Source: Christensenella sp. UBA7588 (GTDB taxonomy: Bacteria; Bacillota; Clostridia; Christensenellales; CAG-917). From it: 64,000 nt of DNA. Of this stretch, positions 47,197 to 56,921 are shown in pieces. Positions within the stretch are counted from its first letter, which is position 1. Each line of letters begins with the position of its first letter. The stretch spans positions 1-64,000 of the forward strand of contig DLKM01000002.1 in NCBI GenBank assembly GCA_002478945.1, written 5' to 3'. The position numbers were made by a program, and so were the translations under genes. Under the pieces are notes generated by a model that worked only from the letters and a program-made list of their open reading frames with translations, was not told where the DNA came from and ran no database searches.

Positions 47197-47972
47197 CGGA
47201 AAAGATTTTCACGGCAAAAGTGCCTGCAAAACTCAATCTATCTCTTGCCATAACGGGCAAAAGAGGGAATATGCACACTCTCGATATGATAGTGTGTCCT
47301 TTTGATAAATACGAGGATAGCGTGAGTTTTATACCCTCCGATAGCGGAGAAAGCGGCATAACCGACGTTCGTATAGATTGCGATTTGCCGCTTTTCGACG
47401 AGAAAAAGTTTTTGGCGGGAAACGCAGGCAAATTCGACGAAATTGCAAAGAGAGCAAACGTGTGCGGAAGACTCGAAATCGTCAAAAAAATTCCTCTCGG
47501 CGCAGGTATGGGCGGTTCGTCGGCAAGCGTGGCGGCGGCGGTAAAAGCGATTGAGAAATATTGCTGTTCCGTCGGTAAAAATATTGCGTTAGATACACGG
47601 TTTTTGCTGTCTTTGGGTAGCGACGTGCCGTATATGCGCAAGGGCGGAGTATGCCGTGTGAAAGGCGTCGGAGAAGAAGTGGAAACTCTCGAATGCGACG
47701 CTCTCCCGAACTTTGAAAGCGTTGTCGTAAGCGGCGGCGCGGACAGCGGCGAATGCTACGGAATTTTCGATAAACTCGGCAAAGATTATAGCGATTTGCC
47801 GATTCCTAAAAGCGTGAACGACGCGCTCGAAATCAACAGAAACGACTTGTTCGAGGCGGCGTGTATGGTCAATCCGTCTATAGCGGACGAAGTGAACAGG
47901 CTTAAATCACGGGGTATAGACAAAGTTTTTATGACGGGAAGCGGAAGCGGACTGTTTTTTGTAACGAAATAA
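47193..47972 (+). CDS. ispE: 4-diphosphocytidyl-2-C-methyl-D-erythritol kinase
   Basis: IspE phosphorylates CDP-ME in the MEP pathway to isoprenoids. The 259-residue GHMP kinase has AKLNLSLAITGKR at the N-terminus, the ATP loop PLGAGMGGSSASVAA near 105, and the C-terminal MTGSGSGLFF. It is a little shorter than most IspE proteins (about 280-290). It overlaps the kinase gene by 4 bp, and no terminator separates them. Coupling of isoprenoid synthesis to an envelope sensor is plausible but unproven. Confidence 0.92.
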   Translation: MTEKIFTAKVPAKLNLSLAITGKRGNMHTLDMIVCPFDKYEDSVSFIPSDSGESGITDVRIDCDLPLFDEKKFLAGNAGKFDEIAKRANVCGRLEIVKKIPLGAGMGGSSASVAAAVKAIEKYCCSVGKNIALDTRFLLSLGSDVPYMRKGGVCRVKGVGEEVETLECDALPNFESVVVSGGADSGECYGIFDKLGKDYSDLPIPKSVNDALEINRNDLFEAACMVNPSIADEVNRLKSRGIDKVFMTGSGSGLFFVTK

Positions 47973-48073
47973 AAATTTTAACATTTTCCGCAAATAAAAT
48001 TGCGTTTTTTACAAAAATCGCAAATTCGCGATTGCAAATTTATGATATTTGCAAAAAAAGTTGCGATTTGCTA
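47973..48073. promoter_or_regulatory. AT-rich inverted-repeat region before glycogen operon
   Basis: Short inverted repeats crowd this stretch: AATCGC-N6-GCGATT near 48027, GCAAAT-N7-ATTTGC near 48035-48055, and further TTGCGATTTGC copies next to the promoter. They could be operators for a carbohydrate regulator or part of an AT-rich UP region. No regulator gene is adjacent. Confidence 0.4.
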
Positions 48074-48102
48074 TTGTGCGTGCGCGCGTTTTTTGCTACA
48101 AT
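48074..48102 (+). promoter_or_regulatory. Promoter of glycogen operon
   Basis: TTGTGC at 48074-48079 and TACAAT at 48097-48102 are 17 bp apart, about 50 bp before the glgB ATG. Confidence 0.7.
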
Positions 48103-48153
48103 AAACCTAAAGTATCATAAAACAACAGACAAATTTTGTTTTACGGAGAGTTT

Positions 48154-50046
48154 ATGGCAAAAATGAAAGACAGTTATGCAAGTTATTTGTTCCACGAGGG
48201 AACGAATTACCAAGCGCATAAAATGTTTTCTCCGACGCCCGACGTCGAAAACGGCGTTGACGGATGGGATTTTTCCGTGTGGGCGCCGAATGCAAAACGA
48301 GTTTCCGTCGTCGGAGACTTTAACGATTGGAACGTCGACGCAAATCCGATGCAGATGCAAGACGACGGTATATGGACGACGTTCGTTGCGGGCGCGTGCG
48401 AGTTTCAGGCATACAAGTACGCAATCACTTCTCAAAACGACCAAACGGTGTACAAATGCGACCCGTACGGTTTGCATTTCGAGACCGCTCCTGCCAACGC
48501 GTCAAAACTTTACGACCTTTCGGGTTATCGTTGGAAAGACAAAAAGTGGATGAGGGAAAGAGAAAACTTCAACCCTTACGGCAGTCCTATCAACATTTAC
48601 GAGATTCATTTCGGCTCGTGGCGCAAGTACGCCGACGGCAATTACATCAATTACAGCGCAATGGCGGACGAGCTTATTCCGTACGTCAAAAAGATGGGCT
48701 ACACGCACGTCGAAATTATGCCGTTGACGGAATATCCTTACGACGGAAGTTGGGGGTATCAGACGACGGGTATGTTTGCGCCTACTTCTCGTTACGGCAC
48801 GCCGAAAGACCTTATGGAATTTGTGGACAGATGCCACCGCGCGGGAATCGGCATAATCCTCGACTGGGTGCTTGCGCATTTCCCCAGAGACGAGCAAGGT
48901 CTGCGCCTTTTCGACGGCACGCCTCTTTACGAATACGCCGACCCTCGCAAGGGCGAGCATAAAGAGTGGGGGACGATGGTTTACGATTTCGGCAAGAACG
49001 AAGTCAAGTCTTTCCTTATATCGGCGGCGATGTTCTGGTTCGATACCTACCATATAGACGGCATTCGTTGCGACGCCGTTGCGAGTATGCTTTATCTCGA
49101 TTACGGTCGCAAGGACGGAGAGTGGGCGCCCAACCAATTCGGCGGAAACTACAATCTCGAAGCAAAAGATTTTCTCAAGCAGATGAACACCGCCATACTT
49201 TCCAAGTATCACGGCGCGCTTACCGTTGCGGAGGAATCCACCGCTTATCCGATGATAACCAAGCCTGCGTACGACGGCGGTTTGGGCTTCAACTTCAAAT
49301 GGAATATGGGTTGGATGAACGACAGTTTGCATTATCTGTCTCTCGACCCGTTCTTCAGAAAAGACAATCACAACAATCTTACTTTTGCAATCACTTACGC
49401 GTATAGCGAAAACTATATTCTTCCCATTTCCCACGACGAGGTCGTTCACGGAAAATGCAGTATGATTAACAAAGTTCCCGGAGATTACGACGATAAGTTC
49501 GAGGGGCTTAAGGCGTTTTACGGTTTTATGATGGGACACCCCGGCAAAAAACTCAACTTTATGGGCAACGAGTTCGCGCAATTTATCGAATGGAATTACG
49601 CACAACAACTCGACTGGTTCCTGCTCGATTATCCGCGTCATCGCACTTTCCAAAAATTTATGAAGGACCTCAACGAGTTCTATCTCGAAAACAAGGCGAT
49701 GTGGCAACTCGACTGCACGTACGACGGGTTCAAATGGATAGTGGTGGACGACAACACTCAAAACGTCGTGTCCTTTATGCGCAAGGCGGCGGACGGAGAG
49801 TATGTGATTTGTATCGTGAATTTCTCTCCCGTGGAGCGTCTCAAATACGTTATGGGCGTGCCGGAGGGAGTGACGTACAAGGCGGATTTGTTCTCCGCTC
49901 TCAAAAAGTACGGCGGAGAGGAGGAGCGTCGTCCCTCGTTCAGAGCCACGGCAAAGCCCTCTCACGGCTATCCGTACTCAATCAAAGTAAATATTCCGAA
50001 AAATTCGGTTATGTTTTTGAAACCTGAATACAAGGAGGATAAATGA
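48154..50046 (+). CDS. glgB: 1,4-alpha-glucan branching enzyme
   Basis: GlgB makes alpha-1,6 branches in glycogen. The 630-residue protein has a CBM48-like N-terminus (DFSVWAPNAKRVSVVGDFNDW) and a GH13 barrel with DWVLAHFP, GIRCDAVAS (nucleophile Asp307), VAEEST (Glu360) and ISHDEVVHGK. Length and order match short-type GlgB. The start at 48154 follows CGGAG. It heads the operon and overlaps glgC by 4 bp. Confidence 0.96.
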   Translation: MAKMKDSYASYLFHEGTNYQAHKMFSPTPDVENGVDGWDFSVWAPNAKRVSVVGDFNDWNVDANPMQMQDDGIWTTFVAGACEFQAYKYAITSQNDQTVYKCDPYGLHFETAPANASKLYDLSGYRWKDKKWMRERENFNPYGSPINIYEIHFGSWRKYADGNYINYSAMADELIPYVKKMGYTHVEIMPLTEYPYDGSWGYQTTGMFAPTSRYGTPKDLMEFVDRCHRAGIGIILDWVLAHFPRDEQGLRLFDGTPLYEYADPRKGEHKEWGTMVYDFGKNEVKSFLISAAMFWFDTYHIDGIRCDAVASMLYLDYGRKDGEWAPNQFGGNYNLEAKDFLKQMNTAILSKYHGALTVAEESTAYPMITKPAYDGGLGFNFKWNMGWMNDSLHYLSLDPFFRKDNHNNLTFAITYAYSENYILPISHDEVVHGKCSMINKVPGDYDDKFEGLKAFYGFMMGHPGKKLNFMGNEFAQFIEWNYAQQLDWFLLDYPRHRTFQKFMKDLNEFYLENKAMWQLDCTYDGFKWIVVDDNTQNVVSFMRKAADGEYVICIVNFSPVERLKYVMGVPEGVTYKADLFSALKKYGGEEERRPSFRATAKPSHGYPYSIKVNIPKNSVMFLKPEYKEDK

Positions 50047-51242
50047 TGGGCAAAAATACTAAAAAGGAATGTATCGCAATGTTGCTTGCCGGCGGACAAG
50101 GCACGAGACTCGGTGTGCTGACGTCCAACGTCGCAAAGCCTGCCGTTCCGTTCGGTGCGAAATATCGCATCATCGATTTTCCGCTTTCAAACAGTATCAA
50201 CAGCGGTATCGACACAATAGGCGTGCTTACTCAATATCGCCCCTTCGAGTTGCATCAATACATAGGCAACGGACAACCGTGGGACCTTGACAGGTTGAGC
50301 GGCGGCATCTACGTTTTGCCTCCGTATATGGGTGCGAAATCGGGAGAGTGGTACAAAGGTACCGCAAATGCGATTTATCAAAACATCGACTTTATCGACA
50401 ACTATAATCCCGATTACGTCGTGATTTTGAGCGGTGACCACATCTACAAGATGGATTATCACGATATGCTCAGAGAGCATAAACGCAACAACGCCGATTG
50501 CACTATAGCGGTGCGCGACGTGCCTATCGAGGAAGCAAGTCGTTTCGGTATCCTCAATCTCAAGAAAAACAGCAAACAGATAGAGGAGTTCGAGGAAAAA
50601 CCCAAACACCCAAAAAGCACCAAAGCGTCGATGGGTATTTATATCTTCACTTGGGAAAAACTTCGCAGTTACCTTATCGACGACGAAAACGACAAGGAAA
50701 GCGAGAACGATTTCGGCAAAAACATCATTCCCAAAATGCTTGCAGACAATCAAAGAATGTACGCGTATCAATTTGACGGATACTGGAAAGACGTCGGTAC
50801 GATTTCTTCTCTTTGGGAAGCGAATATGGACATTCTCAACGGAAGCGAACTCAATCTCGACGACGATAAGTGGAAGATTTACGCAAGAAATAATGCCGAG
50901 CCGCCGCACTACGTCGCTCCGACGGGCAGAGTTATCAACTGCCTCGTCAGCGAAGGTACGGTCATAGAAGGCACCGTCAGAGACAGTATCGTGTCCAACT
51001 CCTGCAAGATAGGAAAAGACGCATACGTCGAATCGTCCATTATTATGCCCGGCGCGGTTATCGAGGACGGCGCGGACGTAAGATATTCCATAGTCGGCTG
51101 GAACGCCGTCGTCGGCAAAAACAGTATGGTTGGCGAGACTTTGCCTCATTGCAATCCCGGCGAGTGGAAGATAAGCGTTATTGCGCCCAACTACAATCTT
51201 CCCGCAAACTCCGTCGTCGGAGCCAACGAAATGATAGGTTAA
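50043..51242 (+). CDS. glgC: Glucose-1-phosphate adenylyltransferase
   Basis: GlgC makes ADP-glucose from ATP and glucose-1-phosphate, the committing step. The 399-residue protein has the catalytic loop LLAGGQGTRLGVL, the KPAVPFGAKYRIIDF block, and a left-handed beta-helix at the C-terminus. The two start codons in tandem (50043, 50046) follow AAGGAGG. GlgD, encoded next, is its partner subunit. Confidence 0.96.
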   Translation: MMGKNTKKECIAMLLAGGQGTRLGVLTSNVAKPAVPFGAKYRIIDFPLSNSINSGIDTIGVLTQYRPFELHQYIGNGQPWDLDRLSGGIYVLPPYMGAKSGEWYKGTANAIYQNIDFIDNYNPDYVVILSGDHIYKMDYHDMLREHKRNNADCTIAVRDVPIEEASRFGILNLKKNSKQIEEFEEKPKHPKSTKASMGIYIFTWEKLRSYLIDDENDKESENDFGKNIIPKMLADNQRMYAYQFDGYWKDVGTISSLWEANMDILNGSELNLDDDKWKIYARNNAEPPHYVAPTGRVINCLVSEGTVIEGTVRDSIVSNSCKIGKDAYVESSIIMPGAVIEDGADVRYSIVGWNAVVGKNSMVGETLPHCNPGEWKISVIAPNYNLPANSVVGANEMIG

Positions 51243-51254
51243 GGAGGAGAAATT

Positions 51255-52370
51255 ATGAAAAACAATACGATGAGCATTTTGTTTGCGTCGGACCCCGATA
51301 GTCATCTCAACGATTTGACTATTCATCGCACGACTGCGTCCCTTCCTTTCGGCGGAAGATACCGTCTTATCGACTTTGCGCTTTCCAACCTCGTACACGC
51401 AAACATCACGACGATAGGCATCGTTACCCGCAACAACTACAATTCGCTTATGGACCATCTCCGTATGGGTCGCGATTGGGACTTGAACAGGAAAAACAGC
51501 GGTCTCACGCTTTTCCCGCCCTTCGTCTTTAACAGCGAACACGAAGTGTATAAAGGCAAAATCGAAGCGTTGTATAATTTGCGCGGATACCTTATGAACA
51601 ATAATGAGGAATACGTCGTCATTTCCAACACGAACATCGCTTGCAATATCGACTTTGACCAAATCGAAGCCTTCCATATCAACAAGGGTGCGGACATTAC
51701 GGTTTTGACTTACAAGACGGACAACCTCAATTCGAGAAAACTTATAATAACCGCAGACAAGAACGACCGTATCACGGATATGAGATATGCCGTCGCAAGC
51801 GACGCGGGCAAACAACTTTGCAATCTCAATATGTACTTTGTCAAGAAAGATTTGCTCATTTCGCTCGTTGACAACGCGTACGCGCACGGTTGCTACGATT
51901 TTGAAAAAGACATTCTGCAAGCAAATCTTGCCGACCTCTACATAATGAACTACGAAGTGAAAGAATACGTTGCCGTAATCGACCGCATTCCCACCTACTT
52001 CAAAGCCAGTATGGACTTGCTCAAACCCGAAGTGAGAGAGGCTCTGTTCTACAAACATTCCACCATTCTTACAAAGGTCAAAGACAGCGTTCCAGCAAGG
52101 TATAAAGAGGGCGCAAACGTCAAAAATTCTATCATCGCAGACGGCTGCGTCATCGACGGAACCGTTGAAAACTCCATTCTTTTCCGTAGCGTCAAAGTCG
52201 GCAAAGGTGCCGTCATCCGCAACTCAATCGTTATGGAGGACACCATCGTTATGGAAAACGCAACCCTCGACTATACCATTACCGACAAAGACGTCATCAT
52301 TCAACCGAATCGTGTGTTGAGCGGGTATGAGACGTATCCTATGGTTGTCGTCAAAGGCAAAGTGATTTAA
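51255..52370 (+). CDS. glgD: GlgD, regulatory-type ADP-glucose pyrophosphorylase subunit
   Basis: GlgD is a GlgC homologue found in Firmicutes that pairs with GlgC and raises its activity. The 371-residue protein keeps the fold (FGGRYRLIDFALSN, RMGRDWDL) but lacks the catalytic GGxGTRL loop, here ASDPDSHLND. AAGGAGGAG precedes the ATG 12 bp after glgC. A 600-bp gap filled by two repeat elements separates it from glgA. Confidence 0.93.
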   Translation: MKNNTMSILFASDPDSHLNDLTIHRTTASLPFGGRYRLIDFALSNLVHANITTIGIVTRNNYNSLMDHLRMGRDWDLNRKNSGLTLFPPFVFNSEHEVYKGKIEALYNLRGYLMNNNEEYVVISNTNIACNIDFDQIEAFHINKGADITVLTYKTDNLNSRKLIITADKNDRITDMRYAVASDAGKQLCNLNMYFVKKDLLISLVDNAYAHGCYDFEKDILQANLADLYIMNYEVKEYVAVIDRIPTYFKASMDLLKPEVREALFYKHSTILTKVKDSVPARYKEGANVKNSIIADGCVIDGTVENSILFRSVKVGKGAVIRNSIVMEDTIVMENATLDYTITDKDVIIQPNRVLSGYETYPMVVVKGKVI

Positions 52371-52372
52371 TA

Positions 52373-52622
52373 AATTGCGCCGAGTGCTAAACACGCGTCA
52401 CTTATCTCTTTGAGATAACTTGACGCATATTTAGGCGCAAACGTCCTGCACAAAAAGCAATCGGAGCATTGCTTTTGTGCATAAGGTTTCGCAACCTTGA
52501 GGCGGCTCGGCGGTTGCTCAAACGGATAGTTGATGCTCACAACAACTTTTCGTGGAGTTATAAACTACGCCTCCGCCTGTCTACGAGCAACGCTTATTAA
52601 ACGGTAACTAATCGGCGCAATT
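52373..52622. repeat. Element B, copy 1
   Basis: About 250 bp bounded by the 11-bp inverted repeat AATTGCGCCGA / TCGGCGCAATT. About 220 bp inside is nearly identical to 62665-62894. It contains a stem TAAACACGCGTCA / TGACGCATATTTA with a TTATCTC-TTT-GAGATAA tip, a hairpin GCACAAA(A)AGCAAT / ATTGCTTTTGTGC, AAGGTT-TCGC-AACCTT, and GTTGCTC paired with GAGCAAC across 80 bp. TAA flanks both ends if the repeat is read as 10 bp. It begins right after the glgD stop. No protein is supported. Confidence 0.85.
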
Positions 52623-52670
52623 AACGAATACTTATTCAAGGCGTACCTATAAACGGTATATGCAACTTCA

Positions 52671-52912
52671 AAGACGTAACACGAGCCGCAAGGCGGCGAG
52701 CTTGTCGAGTGCCAAGCTTGACGATAAGTACAAGCGACTGCGCCGTATTGTTGCGTAGCTGGCGCACAAAGCGCAGTGGCATAAAGAGAGAAATGCCCCT
52801 ATCTATGCGCGTGCCGAGTGTTGCCCCCGCGGAGCGGTTCCGTGGGTTCCCTCAAGCATTGCGCAGAGGGGGAACGGAATAGGGGAAACACCTGAGGAAG
52901 GGGGAAAGTTGC
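52671..52912. repeat. Element A, full copy
   Basis: About 240 bp. The 5' block (AACACGAGCCGCAAGGCGG) and the 3' block (GGAATAGGGGAAACACCTGA) match the copies at 57082-57318 and 1-75. CCCCTAT near 52796 can pair with ATAGGGG near 52880, enclosing the TTCCG/GTTCCCTC stem. It lies between element B and glgA. Read on the minus strand it has an open frame, but only the DNA pattern, not the peptide, is conserved. A structured RNA or a small non-autonomous mobile element is possible. Confidence 0.8.
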
Positions 52913-52972
52913 ATTTATGAAAATATTTGGTTGCTTTATTAAAAACAAAAAACTCCCAAATAGGAGGAGAAT

Positions 52973-54397
52973 ATGAAAATATTATTTGTCGCATCTGAAG
53001 CAATGCCGTTCGTACGTTCGGGCGGTCTCGGAGACGTTGCCGGCGCATTGCCGAAAGCACTCAACGCTTTGGGCAACGATTGCAGAGTGATTATTCCGTT
53101 TTACAAAGAGGAGATAAGCGAAAGTTTCAGAGACACTTTCCGCTTTGTCGCTTGCACCTTTGTGGACTTGAGCTGGAGAAAGCAGTACTGCGGAGTATAC
53201 GAAGCGGTTTACGACGGCGTGACGTACTACTTTGTGGACAACGAGTATTATTTCAAGCGCAAAGGACTTTACGGACACTTTGACGACGGCGAACGCTTTG
53301 CGTTTTTCTCGAAAGCGGTTTTGGAGGTTTTGCCTCTTATCGACTTTTATCCCGACGTTATCCACGCCAACGACTGGCATACCGCGCTTACGCCCGTATT
53401 CCTCGACGTGTTCTATCGCTTTAACGAGGATTATCGCAATATAAAGACGGTATTTACCATTCACAACATCGAGTTCCAAGGCAAATACGGAGACGGACTT
53501 ATCAACGACATTCTCGGTTTGCCCGACTGGGCGCGTCCGCTCGTTATGAACGGAGATTGCGTCAATTATATGAAGGGCGGAATCGAGTCGTCCAACGCCG
53601 TTACCACGGTCAGCGAAACGTACGCAAACGAGATTCTTGACCCGTTCTATTCCTACGGTCTCGAAGGCATTTTGAGCAGCCGCAGATACAAACTTCACGG
53701 AGTCGTCAACGGTATAGACCAAAAGGTATACAATTCCGAGACGGACAAACGTTTGTTTGCAAACTACAATCTCAAAAACGCGTCCGTCAAGAAAGCCGAA
53801 AACAAAAAGGCTTTGTGCGAGATGATAGACCTTCCGTTTGACGAAAATCGTCCGCTCGTTGCTATGGTTACGAGGCTTACCGAGCAAAAAGGTCTCGACC
53901 TTGTCGCAACGGTAATCGACGACGTGATGCGCGCGGATATTCAGGTTGTCGTCCTCGGAACTGGAGATTGGAAGTATGAAAATATGATAAAATCCGTAGA
54001 ATCGAGGTATCCCAACAAATTCCGTGCTATACTTGCATTCTCGGGAGACCTTGCAAGCAAACTTTACGGCGCAAGCGATATATTCCTTATGCCGAGCAAG
54101 TTCGAGCCGTGCGGATTGTCTCAACTTATAGCGATGAAATACGGCTCCGTACCCGTCGTGCGCGAAACGGGCGGACTCAAAGACACCGTCCCCGCATTCA
54201 ATCCCGAAACGGGAGAGGGCAAGGGCTTCACGTTCAAAACGTACAACGCATACGATATGCTGGATGCGATTTGGCGCGCGTACGCAACGTACAACGACAA
54301 GGACAACTGGAATAAGATTATGGCAAACGATATGAATTCGGATTTCGGTTGGCAAGTCAGCGCAAACAAGTATCTCGACATTTATAAGAATCTGTGA
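52973..54397 (+). CDS. glgA: Glycogen synthase (ADP-glucose)
   Basis: GlgA adds glucose from ADP-glucose to growing glycogen. The 474-residue GT5 enzyme has VASEAMPFVRSGGLGDVAGALP (ADP-glucose loop; normally KTGGL), HANDWHTALTP, and the C-terminal SKFEPCGLSQLIAMKYGSVP block with its catalytic Glu. The start follows AGGAGG. The repeat-filled gap upstream means it may need its own promoter or depend on read-through. Confidence 0.96.
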   Translation: MKILFVASEAMPFVRSGGLGDVAGALPKALNALGNDCRVIIPFYKEEISESFRDTFRFVACTFVDLSWRKQYCGVYEAVYDGVTYYFVDNEYYFKRKGLYGHFDDGERFAFFSKAVLEVLPLIDFYPDVIHANDWHTALTPVFLDVFYRFNEDYRNIKTVFTIHNIEFQGKYGDGLINDILGLPDWARPLVMNGDCVNYMKGGIESSNAVTTVSETYANEILDPFYSYGLEGILSSRRYKLHGVVNGIDQKVYNSETDKRLFANYNLKNASVKKAENKKALCEMIDLPFDENRPLVAMVTRLTEQKGLDLVATVIDDVMRADIQVVVLGTGDWKYENMIKSVESRYPNKFRAILAFSGDLASKLYGASDIFLMPSKFEPCGLSQLIAMKYGSVPVVRETGGLKDTVPAFNPETGEGKGFTFKTYNAYDMLDAIWRAYATYNDKDNWNKIMANDMNSDFGWQVSANKYLDIYKNL

Positions 54398-54491
54398 TTC
54401 CGAACGCCGAGGCTACGCGGCGCAATCGTAGCCGATAAAGTCAAATACAATTATCTTTCGTCCGAGGGGGAAGCGGAAGAAAGGAATAAAA

Positions 54492-56921
54492 ATGAAAACA
54501 AACATTACCCAAAAAGAAGTCAAGTCAAACATTTCCGCCGTGCTTACGAGTTACTTTGGCGTAAAACCCGAGGACGCAAGCAAGGCTCAAATCTATCGCG
54601 CCACCTGTATGGCGTTGAGAGATTTGCTTACCAACAAAAGAGTAAACTTCAAAAAGGTTTGCCACGAACAGAACGCAAAGCAAGTGTATTATATGTCGAT
54701 GGAGTTTCTCCTCGGCAGGTCCTTGCGCAACCATCTTTTCAATCTCGGTATAACCGACGTGTTTACCAAAGCGGTTGAAAGTTTCGGCGTGAGTATGGAC
54801 GAAATCTACGCTTTCGAACCCGACGCGGGTCTCGGCAACGGCGGTCTCGGCAGACTTGCCGCGGCGTATATGGATTCTCTCACTTCGTGCGGATATCCTG
54901 CGAGCGGCTTTTCCATTCTTTACGATTACGGCATCTTCAAGCAAGTTATCGTTGACGGCTGGCAACTCGAGCAACCCGACGATTGGCTCAAGGGCGGAGA
55001 CGTGTGGCTTGCGCCTCGCCTCGAGGAAATCTATCAGGTCCGTTTCGGCGGCGTCGTCGACCAAGATTGGTCCGACGGCAAGCTCAAAGTTACGCAAAGA
55101 GATTGCACCGTTGTAGACGCTGTACCTTACGATATGAACATCTCTGGCTACGATACCGACGCCGTAAACCGTATCAGACTTTGGCATTCGCAAGCGCCGC
55201 AAGACTTCGATATGACGATGTTCTCGAGAGGAGAATACGTCAAAGCAAGCGCGGCAAAGGCTATGGCGGAGGCTATCAACAAAGTTCTTTATCCCGCAGA
55301 CGACCACATCGAGGGCAAATCGTTGCGCCTCAAACAGCAATACTTCTTCGTCTCGGCGTCCATTCAATCCATTTTGCGCCGCCATCTCAAGACGAATCCG
55401 TCTCTCGACAATCTCGCGGACTGCGTTGCGATTCACATCAACGACACGCACCCGACGCTTTGCATTCCCGAACTTATGCGTTTGCTCCTCGACGAGTACG
55501 GCTACGGTTGGGACAAGGCGTGGGAAATCACGACAAATACCATTTCTTACACCAATCACACCGTTATGGCGGAAGCGCTTGAAAAATGGCCGCAAAACCT
55601 GTTCCAAAGTCTGCTTCCTCGCATTTATCAGATTGTGCAGGAAATCAATCAACGTTTCTGCGGAGAGCTTTGGGAGTATTATCCCAACAACTGGGACGTT
55701 GTCAACCGCAATGCGATTTTGTCCAACGGACAGGTAAAAATGGCAAATCTTTGCCTCGTTACCTCGCATACAATCAACGGCGTTTCCGCATTGCATAGCG
55801 AGATTCTCAAAAACGACGTTTTTGCGGATTATTATCGTATGCACCCCGAGAAGTTCACAAACGTTACCAACGGCATCACGCACAGAAGATGGGTTGCTCA
55901 AGCCAATCCTCGTCTTGCGTCGCTCATTAACGAGCTTATCGGAGACAAATGGCTCAAAGAAGCGGACGCTTTGCAGGATTTGCAAAAATATATGGGCGAC
56001 AGACAAGTCCTCGACAGACTTGCCGACATCAAACGCGCAAACAAGCAAGACCTTGCAAAATACATTCTCGAACACAACAACGTACAGGTTGACCCCGACA
56101 GCATCTTCGACGTGCAAGTCAAGAGATTGCACGAGTATAAACGTCAGCTTCTCAACGCGCTCAACATTCTCGATTTGTATCTGCGCTTGAAAGAAAACCC
56201 GAATCTCGACATTCAACCGCGCACGTTTATTTTCGGCGCGAAAGCCGCAAGCGCATACTATATGGCAAAGCAAATTATCCGCTTTATCTGCGCGCTCGGC
56301 AATCTCGTCAACAACGACCCCGACATCAAAGGCAAACTTAAAGTCGTTTTCCTCGAAAACTACAGGGTTACGCTTGCCGAAATCATTATGCCGGCGGCGG
56401 AAGTGAGCGAACAAATCTCTCTCGCGGGCAAAGAAGCGAGCGGTACGGGAAATATGAAGTTTATGATTAACGGCGCACTCACAATCGGTACGCTCGACGG
56501 CGCAAACGTCGAGATACACCAAGAAGTGGGCGACGGCAACATATTCCTGTTCGGTATGTTTGCCGACGAGGTCGAAGCTCTTTGGAAACAAGGCTACAAT
56601 CCGTCGTACTATTATCAGACCAACCCGCGCATCAAACGTCTCATCGACACTTTGCGCCAAGGCGTCAACGGAATCTCGTTCGGAGAAATCGCAGATTCTC
56701 TCACAATCGGCAGAGGCGGTCAGCCCGACGGTTATATGGTTCTTGCCGACTTCGACAGTTATTCCGCCGCACAAGAACGCGTCAACGCCACCTATCAAGA
56801 CAAAGAGACGTGGAATCGTATGTCTCTCGTCAACATTGCCAAAGCAGGCTTTTTCGCAGCCGACAGGGCTGTGGAGGAGTATGCTCAGCGCATCTGGAAT
56901 CTTAAAAAAGTGTGCAAATGA
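54492..56921 (+). CDS. glgP: Glycogen/maltodextrin phosphorylase
   Basis: GlgP releases glucose-1-phosphate from alpha-1,4 chains. The 809-residue GT35 protein has LGNGGLGRLAAAYMDS near 115, HINDTHPTL, VKRLHEYKRQLLN and the pyridoxal-phosphate block EASGTGNMKFMINGALT with its Lys near 656. Its length fits. AAAGGAA precedes the ATG. The last codons form the 5' arm of the following hairpin. Confidence 0.96.
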   Translation: MKTNITQKEVKSNISAVLTSYFGVKPEDASKAQIYRATCMALRDLLTNKRVNFKKVCHEQNAKQVYYMSMEFLLGRSLRNHLFNLGITDVFTKAVESFGVSMDEIYAFEPDAGLGNGGLGRLAAAYMDSLTSCGYPASGFSILYDYGIFKQVIVDGWQLEQPDDWLKGGDVWLAPRLEEIYQVRFGGVVDQDWSDGKLKVTQRDCTVVDAVPYDMNISGYDTDAVNRIRLWHSQAPQDFDMTMFSRGEYVKASAAKAMAEAINKVLYPADDHIEGKSLRLKQQYFFVSASIQSILRRHLKTNPSLDNLADCVAIHINDTHPTLCIPELMRLLLDEYGYGWDKAWEITTNTISYTNHTVMAEALEKWPQNLFQSLLPRIYQIVQEINQRFCGELWEYYPNNWDVVNRNAILSNGQVKMANLCLVTSHTINGVSALHSEILKNDVFADYYRMHPEKFTNVTNGITHRRWVAQANPRLASLINELIGDKWLKEADALQDLQKYMGDRQVLDRLADIKRANKQDLAKYILEHNNVQVDPDSIFDVQVKRLHEYKRQLLNALNILDLYLRLKENPNLDIQPRTFIFGAKAASAYYMAKQIIRFICALGNLVNNDPDIKGKLKVVFLENYRVTLAEIIMPAAEVSEQISLAGKEASGTGNMKFMINGALTIGTLDGANVEIHQEVGDGNIFLFGMFADEVEALWKQGYNPSYYYQTNPRIKRLIDTLRQGVNGISFGEIADSLTIGRGGQPDGYMVLADFDSYSAAQERVNATYQDKETWNRMSLVNIAKAGFFAADRAVEEYAQRIWNLKKVCK

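Noticed and set aside
50187..52058. 623-codon minus-strand frame opposite glgC and glgD
   Set aside because: An antisense shadow of two clear genes, spanning their junction.
52803..53060. Minus-strand 85-codon frame through element A and the glgA start
   Set aside because: The related frame in the diverged copy keeps only scattered residues, and it overlaps the start of glgA. DNA blocks, not protein, are conserved.
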